A DNA stretch of 8,656 nt from Fidelibacterota bacterium (GTDB lineage: Bacteria > Fidelibacterota > Fidelibacteria > Fidelibacterales > DSDE01), in the NCBI GenBank assembly GCA_011049095.1, contig DSDE01000151.1:1-8656 (forward strand), written 5' to 3'. The notes under the pieces are model-generated. The model worked only from the letters and a program-made list of their open reading frames with translations, had not been told where the DNA came from and made no database searches. The position numbers and the translations under genes were made by a program. Shown here in pieces: positions 1 to 7,390 of this stretch (its first letter is position 1; each line of letters opens with the position of its first letter).

Positions 1-18
1 ACATTATAATATATGAGA

Positions 19-1656
19 TTATATAACCATTCTCTGCTGATTGCGATAGAGAACATTTCGTTGATCCCGGACTCTGGGGTCATTGAAATACTCATCAAAA
101 CTCGTCCTCCGGTCAATCATACCATTGGGGGTCAATTCGATAACACGATTGGCGACGGTATTATTTAATTCGTGGTCATGAGAGCCAAACAAAATGATTT
201 CTGGAAAGCGTATCATCCCCTCATTGACCGCTGAAATAGCTTCCAAATCCAGGTGATTGGTGGGTTCATCAAGAATCTGCACATTTGCTCCGGAGAGCAT
301 TGAGCGCGATAAGAGACAGCGTACTCTTTCACCGCCGGAAAGGACATTGACCTTTTTCATAACATCGTCGCCAGAAAAAAGCATCCTTCCGAGAAAACCC
401 CGTAGATACTGCTCGGTATTCTCACCCGTAGCAAATTGCCTCAGCCAGTCAAGAACAGTAATCTCTTTCAAGAAAAAGTCAGCATTATCCCTTGGCATAT
501 AGCTGGCGGTGATAGTCACGCCCCATTCAAAGCTGCCGCTGTCTGCCTGGATTTTCCCGGTGAGAATATCAAAAAGAGCTGTTTTGGCATTGTTGTTTGC
601 GCCGACAAATATGATTTTATCACCATTTTCCACACTGAAATTCAGGTCTTTCAAAAGGATTTCTCCATCTATGCTTTTATTTAATCCGGTGACTTTCAGG
701 ATGCTTTTCCCACAGTTTCGGGATGCTTTAAATTCGACAAAGGGATGCTTTCTGGAAGATGCCGGCATATCCTCGATGGTGAGTTTTTCCACAAGCTTTT
801 TTCGGGATGTGGCCTGCCTCGCTTTGGAAGCATTTGCCGAAAAACGAGCGATAAAGTCTTCCAGGTCTTTGATTTTATCTTCCCGCTTTCTTTTTTCATC
901 TTTGAAACGCTGCACAGCGAGCTGAGTGGCCTGATACCAGAAATCATAATTTCCGGCATAAATTCGGATGGTTTTATAATCAATATCAGCAATATGAGTG
1001 CAGACCCGATTGAGAAAATGGCGGTCGTGGCTCACCACGATGACAGTATTTTGAAAATTGTAGAGAAACTCTTCAAGCCAGGCAATAGACTCCAGATCTA
1101 GGTTATTGGTGGGCTCATCCAGCAAAAGAATATCGGGATTCCCAAAAAGCGCCTGCACCAGCAGGACACGAACTTTCACGCCGCTTTCCAGGTTTTCCAT
1201 CAATGAATGATGCATGTCGGCGCTTACTCCCAGCTCGTCCAGCAGCTTGCCGGCTTCTGACTCGGCTTCATAGCCGTCAAGCTCAGCCAATTCACCGTAT
1301 AAATCAGCCAGACGCATCCCCTCTAAATCTGTAATATCATCCTTCACTTCAAGCAGCTCTTTTTCATTGAGCATATCATAGAGCTCTTTATGCCCCATCA
1401 AGGCAGTTTGCATAACAGTAAATTCATCAAAGGCAAAATGGTCCTGTCGCAGCGTTGCGATTCTTTTCCCCTTTTGTACATGGATTTGCCCGGACCTTAT
1501 CTCTTGTTCACCGGCTAATGCTCGTAAAAAGGTAGATTTTCCCGAGCCATTTGCGCCAATAAGCCCATAGCAATTGTCATTACTGAATTTGATTGAAACG
1601 TCTTTGAAAAGTATCTGCTGGCCAAAGGCGATGGTAAGTTCTGAGCATGCAATCAT
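19..1656 (-). CDS. ybiT: ABC-F family ATPase, YbiT type
   Basis: This is a 545-residue soluble protein with two ATP-binding cassettes and no membrane segment, the ABC-F layout; family members bind near the ribosomal E site and modulate translation or protect against antibiotics. Cassette 1 has Walker A GANGSGKST (34-42), Q-loop Gln71, a degenerate signature LESGV (156-160), Walker B with Glu181, and switch His210. The linker (about 243-305) carries RFSANASKARQATSR, closely matching my memory of E. coli YbiT. Cassette 2 has a degenerate Walker A (GANNNAKT, 352-359), no clear Q-loop Gln, a canonical LSGGE (439-443), Walker B with Glu464 and His493. Length is close to E. coli YbiT (about 530), with a slightly longer, Arg-rich tail (about 524-545). 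The ATG is supported by GAGAGG at 1664-1669, 7 nt upstream. It is transcribed alone, divergently from the nitroreductase gene. Whether it confers antibiotic resistance cannot be told; YbiT-type proteins are mostly housekeeping. Family assignment is firm; the YbiT subfamily is likely. Confidence 0.95.
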   Translation of the reverse strand: MIACSELTIAFGQQILFKDVSIKFSNDNCYGLIGANGSGKSTFLRALAGEQEIRSGQIHVQKGKRIATLRQDHFAFDEFTVMQTALMGHKELYDMLNEKELLEVKDDITDLEGMRLADLYGELAELDGYEAESEAGKLLDELGVSADMHHSLMENLESGVKVRVLLVQALFGNPDILLLDEPTNNLDLESIAWLEEFLYNFQNTVIVVSHDRHFLNRVCTHIADIDYKTIRIYAGNYDFWYQATQLAVQRFKDEKRKREDKIKDLEDFIARFSANASKARQATSRKKLVEKLTIEDMPASSRKHPFVEFKASRNCGKSILKVTGLNKSIDGEILLKDLNFSVENGDKIIFVGANNNAKTALFDILTGKIQADSGSFEWGVTITASYMPRDNADFFLKEITVLDWLRQFATGENTEQYLRGFLGRMLFSGDDVMKKVNVLSGGERVRCLLSRSMLSGANVQILDEPTNHLDLEAISAVNEGMIRFPEIILFGSHDHELNNTVANRVIELTPNGMIDRRTSFDEYFNDPRVRDQRNVLYRNQQRMVI

Positions 1657-2071
1657 TGTTTGTCCTCTCTTTTTGCTCTCTTCCGCAGCCGGCTTTTGAT
1701 TTAAGCTTCTTTAAAAGTGGATGCTGCCGGACCGCTTATTGATTGCTAAGTTACTGAATTTTAAGCAGCCACGAAACTAAATAATGATCGTTGTGAAGCT
1801 TTATTTCCGTCCGTGTAGCATCACTATATCAGTAAGACATTTATCCTGGGGAATTTTTTAAAAATTAAACAATCTCTGGCCTATTATCCCTTCCCTGCTC
1901 AATTCTGCAAAAATTTGCATAAAAATGCTTATCTTTTCCACTATGAAAACCCGAAACAATGAGATAGGAATTAACAATCAGAAAATGAATATACGGCCAG
2001 CGCTTTGAGCTTCAATAAATTACTTTTAGAAAGATATATTTTCAATTGCTTACAAATATTAGAGGAAAATT
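1657..2071. other. Divergent intergenic region, no gene seen
   Basis: This 415-bp gap separates the divergent ABC-F and nitroreductase starts, so both promoters should lie in it. I found no convincing -35/-10 pair for either gene. For the nitroreductase, a TATATT at 2035-2040 could be a -10 box, but the matching -35 position is poor. An AT-rich inverted repeat at 1852-1866 has two perfect 7-bp arms (AATTTTT/AAAAATT) around one T. The right half is AT-rich and the left half more mixed. A 21-codon reading frame at 1943-2008 lacks a ribosome binding site and is probably chance. No tRNA, riboswitch fold or repeat array is evident by eye. The length leaves room for a leader or operator that I cannot demonstrate. 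Confidence 0.6.
1852..1866. repeat. Short AT-rich inverted repeat
   Basis: Arms AATTTTT and AAAAATT are perfectly complementary with a single T between them. The loop is too short for a stable hairpin, so if it matters it would be as an operator-like or bendable DNA site between divergent genes. It could equally be a chance product of AT-rich sequence. Confidence 0.3.
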
Positions 2072-2932
2072 ATGAATCATCTGCCATTGACAAATAAGAC
2101 ACCCGAAATCATCAAATTTCGTCGTTCTTGCCGAAATTTTGCTATGAAGGAGATTGAGCCGCAAAAACTGGAGCTAATTCAAGATGCTCTTGTAAATTAT
2201 GGTAATACCCCTTTTGGGAGTAAACAGCGCTTTCTTATGCTGCGGGAAAGCGGCAATCGATTGGGAAGAGTTCCTGGTACATACGGCGTCATCAAAGGCG
2301 CTCAATATCTCATCATCGCCTTTGAAAATGAAAAGGAATTTATGCCGGAGGATCTTGGTTTTGCATTGGAAAAGATTATTTTGCGTCTGACTGACCTGGA
2401 TTTGGGAAGCTGCTGGATGGGCGGCACTTTTCAGAAGAAGCATTTTCTAAATCAAATCACCCTTTCCGATGGCGAGCAAATCTCCATTGTGGTGCCTTTT
2501 GGCTATGCCGGCGGCAAGAGCAGCCTCATTGACCAGATTTTCCGAAAGACTGCCGGCTCAGATCACCGAAAATCATTAAAAGAGATTACCTTTGATAGGA
2601 AACTGAATATTCCACTTAATGAGCATACGCTTGATGAAAGAATGCTTTCTATTTTGGAATGTGTACGGCTGGCTCCATCGGCCTCCAATCGTCAGCCCTG
2701 GCGACTAGGTTTCAAGGAGTCCGGCGTGGATTTCTACCTGCAACGAAGCCCCAATTACCGAAAAGCCTTTCTTACAGATTTGCAGCGGGTAGATATGGGA
2801 ATTGCCATGGCTCATTTTGAGCTGGCCTGTCACTATTATAATCTCCCAGGAAAATGGAACTTTGATGAGATTCAGAACGAAGTTCCTAAAAGCTATGAAT
2901 ATATACTATCCTGGAAATGGCTGAGCAGCTAA
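2072..2932 (+). CDS. Nitroreductase family protein, TM1586-like
   Basis: This is a 286-residue cytoplasmic flavoprotein candidate of the nitroreductase superfamily, best fitting the TM1586-type group (Pfam TM1586_NiRdase). The evidence is RRSCRNF (17-23), the usual N-terminal FMN-phosphate-binding type of motif, a PFGYAGGK segment (142-149), then a second half with RLAPSASNRQPWR (199-211) and DMGIAMAHFELA (241-252). In ordinary nitroreductases two chains pair to form the FMN sites; here two nitroreductase-like halves lie in one chain. Expected chemistry is NAD(P)H- and FMN-dependent reduction, but the substrate is unknown and activity is inferred only. There is no signal peptide or membrane segment. 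The ATG is supported by AGAGGA at 2061-2066, with 5 nt before the start. It is a single-gene unit, divergent from the ABC-F gene and convergent with the efflux operon. Family is confident; subfamily is likely. Confidence 0.88.
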   Translation: MNHLPLTNKTPEIIKFRRSCRNFAMKEIEPQKLELIQDALVNYGNTPFGSKQRFLMLRESGNRLGRVPGTYGVIKGAQYLIIAFENEKEFMPEDLGFALEKIILRLTDLDLGSCWMGGTFQKKHFLNQITLSDGEQISIVVPFGYAGGKSSLIDQIFRKTAGSDHRKSLKEITFDRKLNIPLNEHTLDERMLSILECVRLAPSASNRQPWRLGFKESGVDFYLQRSPNYRKAFLTDLQRVDMGIAMAHFELACHYYNLPGKWNFDEIQNEVPKSYEYILSWKWLSS

Positions 2933-2957
2933 AAGAAAGCCCCGAAAATCCGGGGCT
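2931..2957 (-). terminator. Intrinsic terminator of the efflux operon
   Basis: The perfect 7-bp stem AGCCCCG/CGGGGCT lies at 2938-2944 and 2951-2957 with a 6-nt loop. Read on the minus strand it is followed by TTCTTTT (complement of 2931-2937), a good U-tract, 24 nt after the RND stop codon. On the plus strand the hairpin follows the nitroreductase stop directly, but the sequence after it (CTCATCTG) is U-poor, so termination in that direction would be weaker. The minus-strand U-tract overlaps the last two bases of the nitroreductase stop codon. Confidence 0.85.
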
Positions 2958-2981
2958 CTCATCTGCAGATTTTGTATGCGC

Positions 2982-5900
2982 TTATGCTTCATTCAAGCGG
3001 GCGGCAAATACTTTTCGCTTGCGGTCCAGATTTCTTCTCTGAAAGATGATATACATCACCGGCACAAAAATCAGAGTCAGAAAAGTTGAGAAAGTAAGCC
3101 CGCCAATAACGGCTCTAGCCATAGGCGCCCAAATCTCAGCGCTGCTGCCCAGCTCGAAGGCCAGTGGAATCATCGAAAGGATAGTAGTAAGGGCAGTCAT
3201 AAGCACTGGCCGGAAACGGGTTTTGGCTCCGATGACAACCGCCTCTTCCAGAGAGAGTTTTTTATCTGTCAGCAATTGGTTGATGTAGTCAATCATCACG
3301 ATTCCATTATTCACCACAATACCCACCAGAAGCATTCCACCGATAAAAACCGTGATGCTGATATTGGTACCGCTGATAACCAACGCGAAAATCACACCAA
3401 TAAAGGCCAAAGGCAGTGTAAAGAGAATAATGAAGGGGTCCAGCAGCGATTCAAACTGAGAAGCCATAACCATATAAACCAACAGAATAGCGATTAATAT
3501 TGCCAGCCCCAGATACATAAAGGACTCTTGTAGGTCTTTGGCGGTGCCGCCAATCTCTAACCGGAAATCAGGCGGAATTGATAGCGTTGCCAACTGTCTG
3601 TTTAAATCTTCGGTGATAGACTGAAGATCCCGACCAGAATTTCCAGCATTGACAGCCACATATCTTGCCTGATCTTCTCTGTCTATCTTCACCGGCCCCA
3701 GATCAGAGCCGATAGATGCAATATTTGACAAAGGAATCTGGATGCCGGCAGGCGTGGTTATGAGGATATTTTTCAGGTCAGTCTCATCAGTTCGAAAATT
3801 TCGTTCATAGCGGACAAAAACATCATATTCATCGGCACCTTCACGATAGCGGGTGGCAATGCTGCCTTTCATCGCGGTGCTGACAGCCTGAGCCACGCTG
3901 CCAACATTCAAACCGAGCCGGCTGATGCGGTCCCGATCTAAATGAATCTGGTATTCTGGTTGAGGCTTGCTGAAACTGAAGCTGATATCCACCAGGCCGG
4001 GAATCGTTTTCATCAGCGCTTCAATTTGGTAAGCGAGTTCTTTGCCTTTGATAAGGTCTTCGCCAAATATTTTTACAGAAATAGCGCCTTCTCCGCCAGT
4101 CTGTGGCCCGCCTTGTGTAAAAGACATTTTTAGACCGGGAAGCGCAGATAATTGTTCACGAAGCTCGTCTTGAATCTCTTTTTGAGTCCGATCGCGCTCA
4201 GATTTATCCAAAAGATTCAAGCGAATGCTTCCCTTATAAGATTCCCCGCCAAAAAGCGCGCCAAATCCGGTGCTCCTGCCAAAATTGGAGTAGAGATTGG
4301 TTACTTCTGGATAGTGTCCAAAAATCAGCTCCTCTATTTGGGTCATAATTCTGTCCATTTCCGGCAGAGAGGTTCCTACTTCTGCTTCAATATTGAAAGC
4401 GACGGAACTTTCATCTGCCTCGGGAATAAATTCTCCGCCTAAGCGGCTAGCAGCAATGCCGGTGACTACAACTAACACCAAAATGACCAGCATCGTTATT
4501 TTTTTATGACGAATGATGACTCGCAAATGTTTTTCATAGGTATTACGGCCATAGTCAATACTCTTGCCGACATATTTATCAAACAGATTCATAATACCTG
4601 TTTTATGCTGTTGCTGCTTACGGGAAAGTAATCTTGACGCCAGCAGCGGTATTAAGGTTAGGGCCACCAGAAGAGATGTTACAAGGGAAACAACAATAGT
4701 CAAGGCCATATCCTTGAAGAGCTCACCGGAAATACCCGGTACAAAAAGAATTGGGATAAACACAGAGATTGTCGTCAGTGTAGAAGCAGTGATAGCGGTG
4801 CCGACTTCCTGACTTCCCTTTTCAGCGGCTTCCCGAATCAGCTCATTTTCATCGTGATTGCGGCGAAAGATATTTTCCAGCACCACAATAGAGTTATCCA
4901 CCAACAGCCCCACTGCCAAAGCCAGTCCGGCCATACTGATGATATTTAAGGTCAGCCCCAACTGACTCATCACAAAAAAGGTGACGATAATGGAGACCGG
5001 AATAGAAGTGGCCACAATAAGGGATGAGCGGAAGCTGCGCAGAAAGAAAAAAAGCACCAGCGCGCTGAGAAAAAAGGCCATAATAGCTGTGCTGCTGAGA
5101 TTGCGGATTGATTTGTTAATAAATTCGGCCTGATTATAGATCACATTAAAATCAACATCACCACCAATCCGTTTTTCCAGATTGGGAAGATAATTAATGA
5201 CATTTTCGCAGGCATTGACCGTGTTGGCGTCGGTTTGCTTGTAGGCTATGAGAATGATAGTGTTTTTCCGGTTATTTCGCACCACCTGAGTCTGCTCTTT
5301 ATAGCCGTCAACGAGATTAGCAACATTCTGAAGGTAGATTGGCTGACCCATTTTTGAATAGCCCACCACGGCATTGCGGATCTGATCAACACTCTCAAAG
5401 GCAGCATTGGTTTTTATTGCAAACTCCCGTCTCCCTTCTTCGAGAATACCTCCCGGTATCTCCAGATTGGAAAAGCGCAGAGCATTGATTAGCTGGTCCA
5501 TTGACAGACTGTTTGCAGCCAACTGGTAAGGGTCTATCAACACCTGAATCTCACGCTCAAGACCGCCAGAAACCTGGATCCGAGCCACACCTTCAAGACG
5601 CTCCAGGCGTGGCTGGATCTGCTCTTCGGCAATTTTCCGAAGCTCCGCATCACCTAAGATTTCACTGGAAACATTGAAAAACAAAATTGGCTGCAAAGAG
5701 GGATTAAAGGCAAAAGTCAGGGGTTCGCTCACCTCCTGAGGGAAAAAATCCCGAACAAAATCAATATTCTTTCTCACATCATTTTCCGCCTTGGCCATAT
5801 CTGTGCCCCAGTTGAATTCAATAAAGACAACAGAAGCTCCTGTTCGGCTCTGGCTGGTAACTCGTTTTACACCCTCAACAGATATAACCGTACTCTCTAA

Positions 5901-6098
5901 AGGTCTGGTGACGAGGTTTTCCACATCTTCCGGGCCAACCCCCTCATAATTGGTAATGATTCCCACCAGGGGAAATTCAAGACTGGGATAGAGGTCCAGC
6001 TTAAGCTGCAAGAGTCCATAGATTCCAAAGCCGATGGCTATAAGATAAATCATGGCAAAGGTGACACCCCGTCGAATGCTAAGTTTTGAAATATTCAT
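2982..6098 (-). CDS. RND efflux pump, HAE1/AcrB-like permease
   Basis: This is a 1038-residue inner-membrane proton/substrate antiporter, full length for the family (AcrB is 1049). The topology is classical: TM1 at about 12-32, a large periplasmic loop (33-334), TM2-TM6 (about 335-488), TM7 (about 534-551), a second periplasmic loop (552-858), and TM8-TM12 (about 860-1018). TM4 carries GLLVDNSIVVLENI: Asp401 matches AcrB Asp407, but the neighbour is Asn402 instead of Asp408. TM10 has GIVVNNGIVMIDY, placing Asn930 where AcrB has Lys940. RFRPVLMT (961-968) retains the Arg and Thr equivalent to AcrB Arg971 and Thr978. These features fit HAE1-like pumps outside the AcrB/MexB core; the heavy-metal (CusA) type is less likely. 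The ATG has CAGGAG 6 nt upstream. It is the last gene of the channel-adaptor-pump operon, directly followed by a terminator. Substrate is unknown: drugs, lipids, fatty acids or solvents are all possible. Confidence 0.96.
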   Translation of the reverse strand: MNISKLSIRRGVTFAMIYLIAIGFGIYGLLQLKLDLYPSLEFPLVGIITNYEGVGPEDVENLVTRPLESTVISVEGVKRVTSQSRTGASVVFIEFNWGTDMAKAENDVRKNIDFVRDFFPQEVSEPLTFAFNPSLQPILFFNVSSEILGDAELRKIAEEQIQPRLERLEGVARIQVSGGLEREIQVLIDPYQLAANSLSMDQLINALRFSNLEIPGGILEEGRREFAIKTNAAFESVDQIRNAVVGYSKMGQPIYLQNVANLVDGYKEQTQVVRNNRKNTIILIAYKQTDANTVNACENVINYLPNLEKRIGGDVDFNVIYNQAEFINKSIRNLSSTAIMAFFLSALVLFFFLRSFRSSLIVATSIPVSIIVTFFVMSQLGLTLNIISMAGLALAVGLLVDNSIVVLENIFRRNHDENELIREAAEKGSQEVGTAITASTLTTISVFIPILFVPGISGELFKDMALTIVVSLVTSLLVALTLIPLLASRLLSRKQQQHKTGIMNLFDKYVGKSIDYGRNTYEKHLRVIIRHKKITMLVILVLVVVTGIAASRLGGEFIPEADESSVAFNIEAEVGTSLPEMDRIMTQIEELIFGHYPEVTNLYSNFGRSTGFGALFGGESYKGSIRLNLLDKSERDRTQKEIQDELREQLSALPGLKMSFTQGGPQTGGEGAISVKIFGEDLIKGKELAYQIEALMKTIPGLVDISFSFSKPQPEYQIHLDRDRISRLGLNVGSVAQAVSTAMKGSIATRYREGADEYDVFVRYERNFRTDETDLKNILITTPAGIQIPLSNIASIGSDLGPVKIDREDQARYVAVNAGNSGRDLQSITEDLNRQLATLSIPPDFRLEIGGTAKDLQESFMYLGLAILIAILLVYMVMASQFESLLDPFIILFTLPLAFIGVIFALVISGTNISITVFIGGMLLVGIVVNNGIVMIDYINQLLTDKKLSLEEAVVIGAKTRFRPVLMTALTTILSMIPLAFELGSSAEIWAPMARAVIGGLTFSTFLTLIFVPVMYIIFQRRNLDRKRKVFAARLNEA

Positions 6099-6104
6099 TA
6101 TATG

Positions 6105-6110
6105 CTCCTG
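6105..6110 (-). promoter_or_regulatory. Ribosome binding site of the RND gene
   Basis: CAGGAG on the minus strand lies in the 14-nt gap between the adaptor stop (6113-6115) and the RND ATG (6096-6098), 6 nt from the start. It fixes the RND start and, by its closeness to the preceding stop, suggests coupled translation. Confidence 0.8.
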
Positions 6111-6112
6111 AT

Positions 6113-7375
6113 TTAGCGAGTTTTCAGAACTTTAACAAGAGAGCCATCCTGTAGATTTGAACGGCCCAGACTCACAATGATGTCCCCGGCCTTTAAACCG
6201 CTGGTCACTTCAACCAAAGAGCCGGTGACAATACCAAGCTCCACAGGCTGGAAATGGGCAACACTATCCTGGACAAGAAAAACCGAGTAGTTTTCCCTGA
6301 CTTCTGAGTCCCGCAATGAGATGCCGCTGCTTAGTGATATGGTCTGTTTATCAAGGTTATCTTTCTTCACAAGTAAAGCATTCTCTTTCGTTTGGAGAAA
6401 TACCTGCACCTTAGCAAACATTCCCGGTTTCAGCTCCTTCTGTTGGTTGGTGACTTCAATCTCGACAGCAGCAGTTCGGGTTTGGGGATTGATAACCGGA
6501 GAAATGCGAGTGATTTCCCCATAAAAGGTCTTACCTGGAAACGCCGGCACATCCAGAGCAGCTTTCATACCTTGCTTAAGTGCACCAACCTTATATTCCA
6601 CAACATTAACTATAACGATTACTGGATCGATCTGACTGACTGTGACCAAGGGTGCCTGCATACTTACCATATCACCAGATTTGAAAAGCTTTTCTGTCAC
6701 AATACCGCTAATTGGCGATTTCACCAAAGCATCTTGTACCGTGCTTTTTGCCGTATTGAAAGCGGCGTTAGCCTGGTCAACACCATTTTTAGCAATCTCG
6801 AGCTGGGTTTTCATCTGTTGATATTGGCTCTCGCTGACGGCTTTTTCCTTGTATAATTTGGCAATTCGGCTATATTCATCTTCCATATTCTTTAACTGAG
6901 TTTTTGCGCTTTGGAGCCCGGCGTTAGCCTGATTTAGGGCTTCCCGTAGCTTATCATTGCTAACCTGGGCGATTGGCTCCCCCGCTTGAATATAGTCGCC
7001 TTCTTCGACAAAATATTTTTCGATTCTATCCGGCACTTTTGAATAAACGCGGATAGATTTCTTTGCCTGAATGTCGCCAAGATAATTTAGTGTCTCGCTG
7101 ATTGAGCCATATTTAACAGTATCAACACCCACAGGAATGATGGCAAATTCCTCCTCAAGCTGTGCAGTATTTATCCTGGCATCAATAAGTGCCTTTACTT
7201 CGGCGATGAAGCGCTTCATCTCTTTTTCATCAGCATCCTGCGGCAATGCGAGGCTTAGACGTTTAATCTCCTCGGTGCTGGTTCGCAGGGGCACAGTGTC
7301 AGTTTGTGCTTTTTTTCCGCAAGCGCTCAGCATAATGACACTGCTTAAGATCAGAACCGGCATTAGATTTTTCAT
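6113..7375 (-). CDS. RND periplasmic adaptor lipoprotein (AcrA-like)
   Basis: This 420-residue membrane fusion protein links the RND pump to the outer-membrane channel. The N-terminus is a lipoprotein signal peptide: hydrophobic residues 4-16, then lipobox LSAC with Cys19 as the predicted acylated residue. Residues about 31-78 form a charged, probably helical spacer. The core follows in usual order: first half of the lipoyl domain (about 103-140, containing VEEGDYIQAGEPI), an alpha-helical hairpin (about 141-217, rich in Ala, Gln, Lys and Glu), second lipoyl half (about 218-247, SPISGIVTEKLFKSGD), beta-barrel (about 250-325), and membrane-proximal domain (about 326-420). The hairpin is of ordinary length, consistent with tip-to-tip contact with a TolC-like channel. 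The ATG has AAAGGAG 8 nt upstream, whose first base is the last base of the channel gene's stop. It is the middle gene of the operon, 14 nt from each neighbour. Confidence 0.95.
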   Translation of the reverse strand: MKNLMPVLILSSVIMLSACGKKAQTDTVPLRTSTEEIKRLSLALPQDADEKEMKRFIAEVKALIDARINTAQLEEEFAIIPVGVDTVKYGSISETLNYLGDIQAKKSIRVYSKVPDRIEKYFVEEGDYIQAGEPIAQVSNDKLREALNQANAGLQSAKTQLKNMEDEYSRIAKLYKEKAVSESQYQQMKTQLEIAKNGVDQANAAFNTAKSTVQDALVKSPISGIVTEKLFKSGDMVSMQAPLVTVSQIDPVIVIVNVVEYKVGALKQGMKAALDVPAFPGKTFYGEITRISPVINPQTRTAAVEIEVTNQQKELKPGMFAKVQVFLQTKENALLVKKDNLDKQTISLSSGISLRDSEVRENYSVFLVQDSVAHFQPVELGIVTGSLVEVTSGLKAGDIIVSLGRSNLQDGSLVKVLKTR

Positions 7376-7383
7376 TTTTTTTA

Positions 7384-7390
7384 CTCCTTT
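7384..7390 (-). promoter_or_regulatory. Ribosome binding site of the adaptor gene
   Basis: AAAGGAG on the minus strand is a near-perfect Shine-Dalgarno 8 nt before the adaptor ATG (7373-7375). Its first A is the final base of the channel gene's TAA stop (7390-7392), so ribosomes finishing the channel gene sit on this site. This supports translational coupling and the chosen adaptor start. Confidence 0.8.

Noticed and set aside
1..18. TATAAT at 5-10, also readable on the opposite strand as a -10 box
   Set aside because: There is no -35 context because the window ends there, and AT-rich gene ends produce this hexamer by chance.
696..992. 98-residue frame on the minus strand inside the ABC-F gene
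   Set aside because: It overlaps the conserved ABC-F frame on the same strand and has no recognisable domain, so it is a frame shadow.
1943..2008. 21-codon reading frame (ATG to TGA) upstream of the nitroreductase, possibly a leader peptide
   Set aside because: There is no Shine-Dalgarno before the ATG, no run of regulatory codons, and no attenuator hairpin after it.
2961..2970. ATCTGCAGAT palindrome as a separate terminator for the nitroreductase gene
   Set aside because: It is a perfect palindrome with no loop, and the paired arms would be too short to form a stable hairpin.
6392..6856. 154-residue plus-strand frame opposite the adaptor gene
   Set aside because: It is antisense to a well-conserved gene, has atypical composition and no family resemblance.
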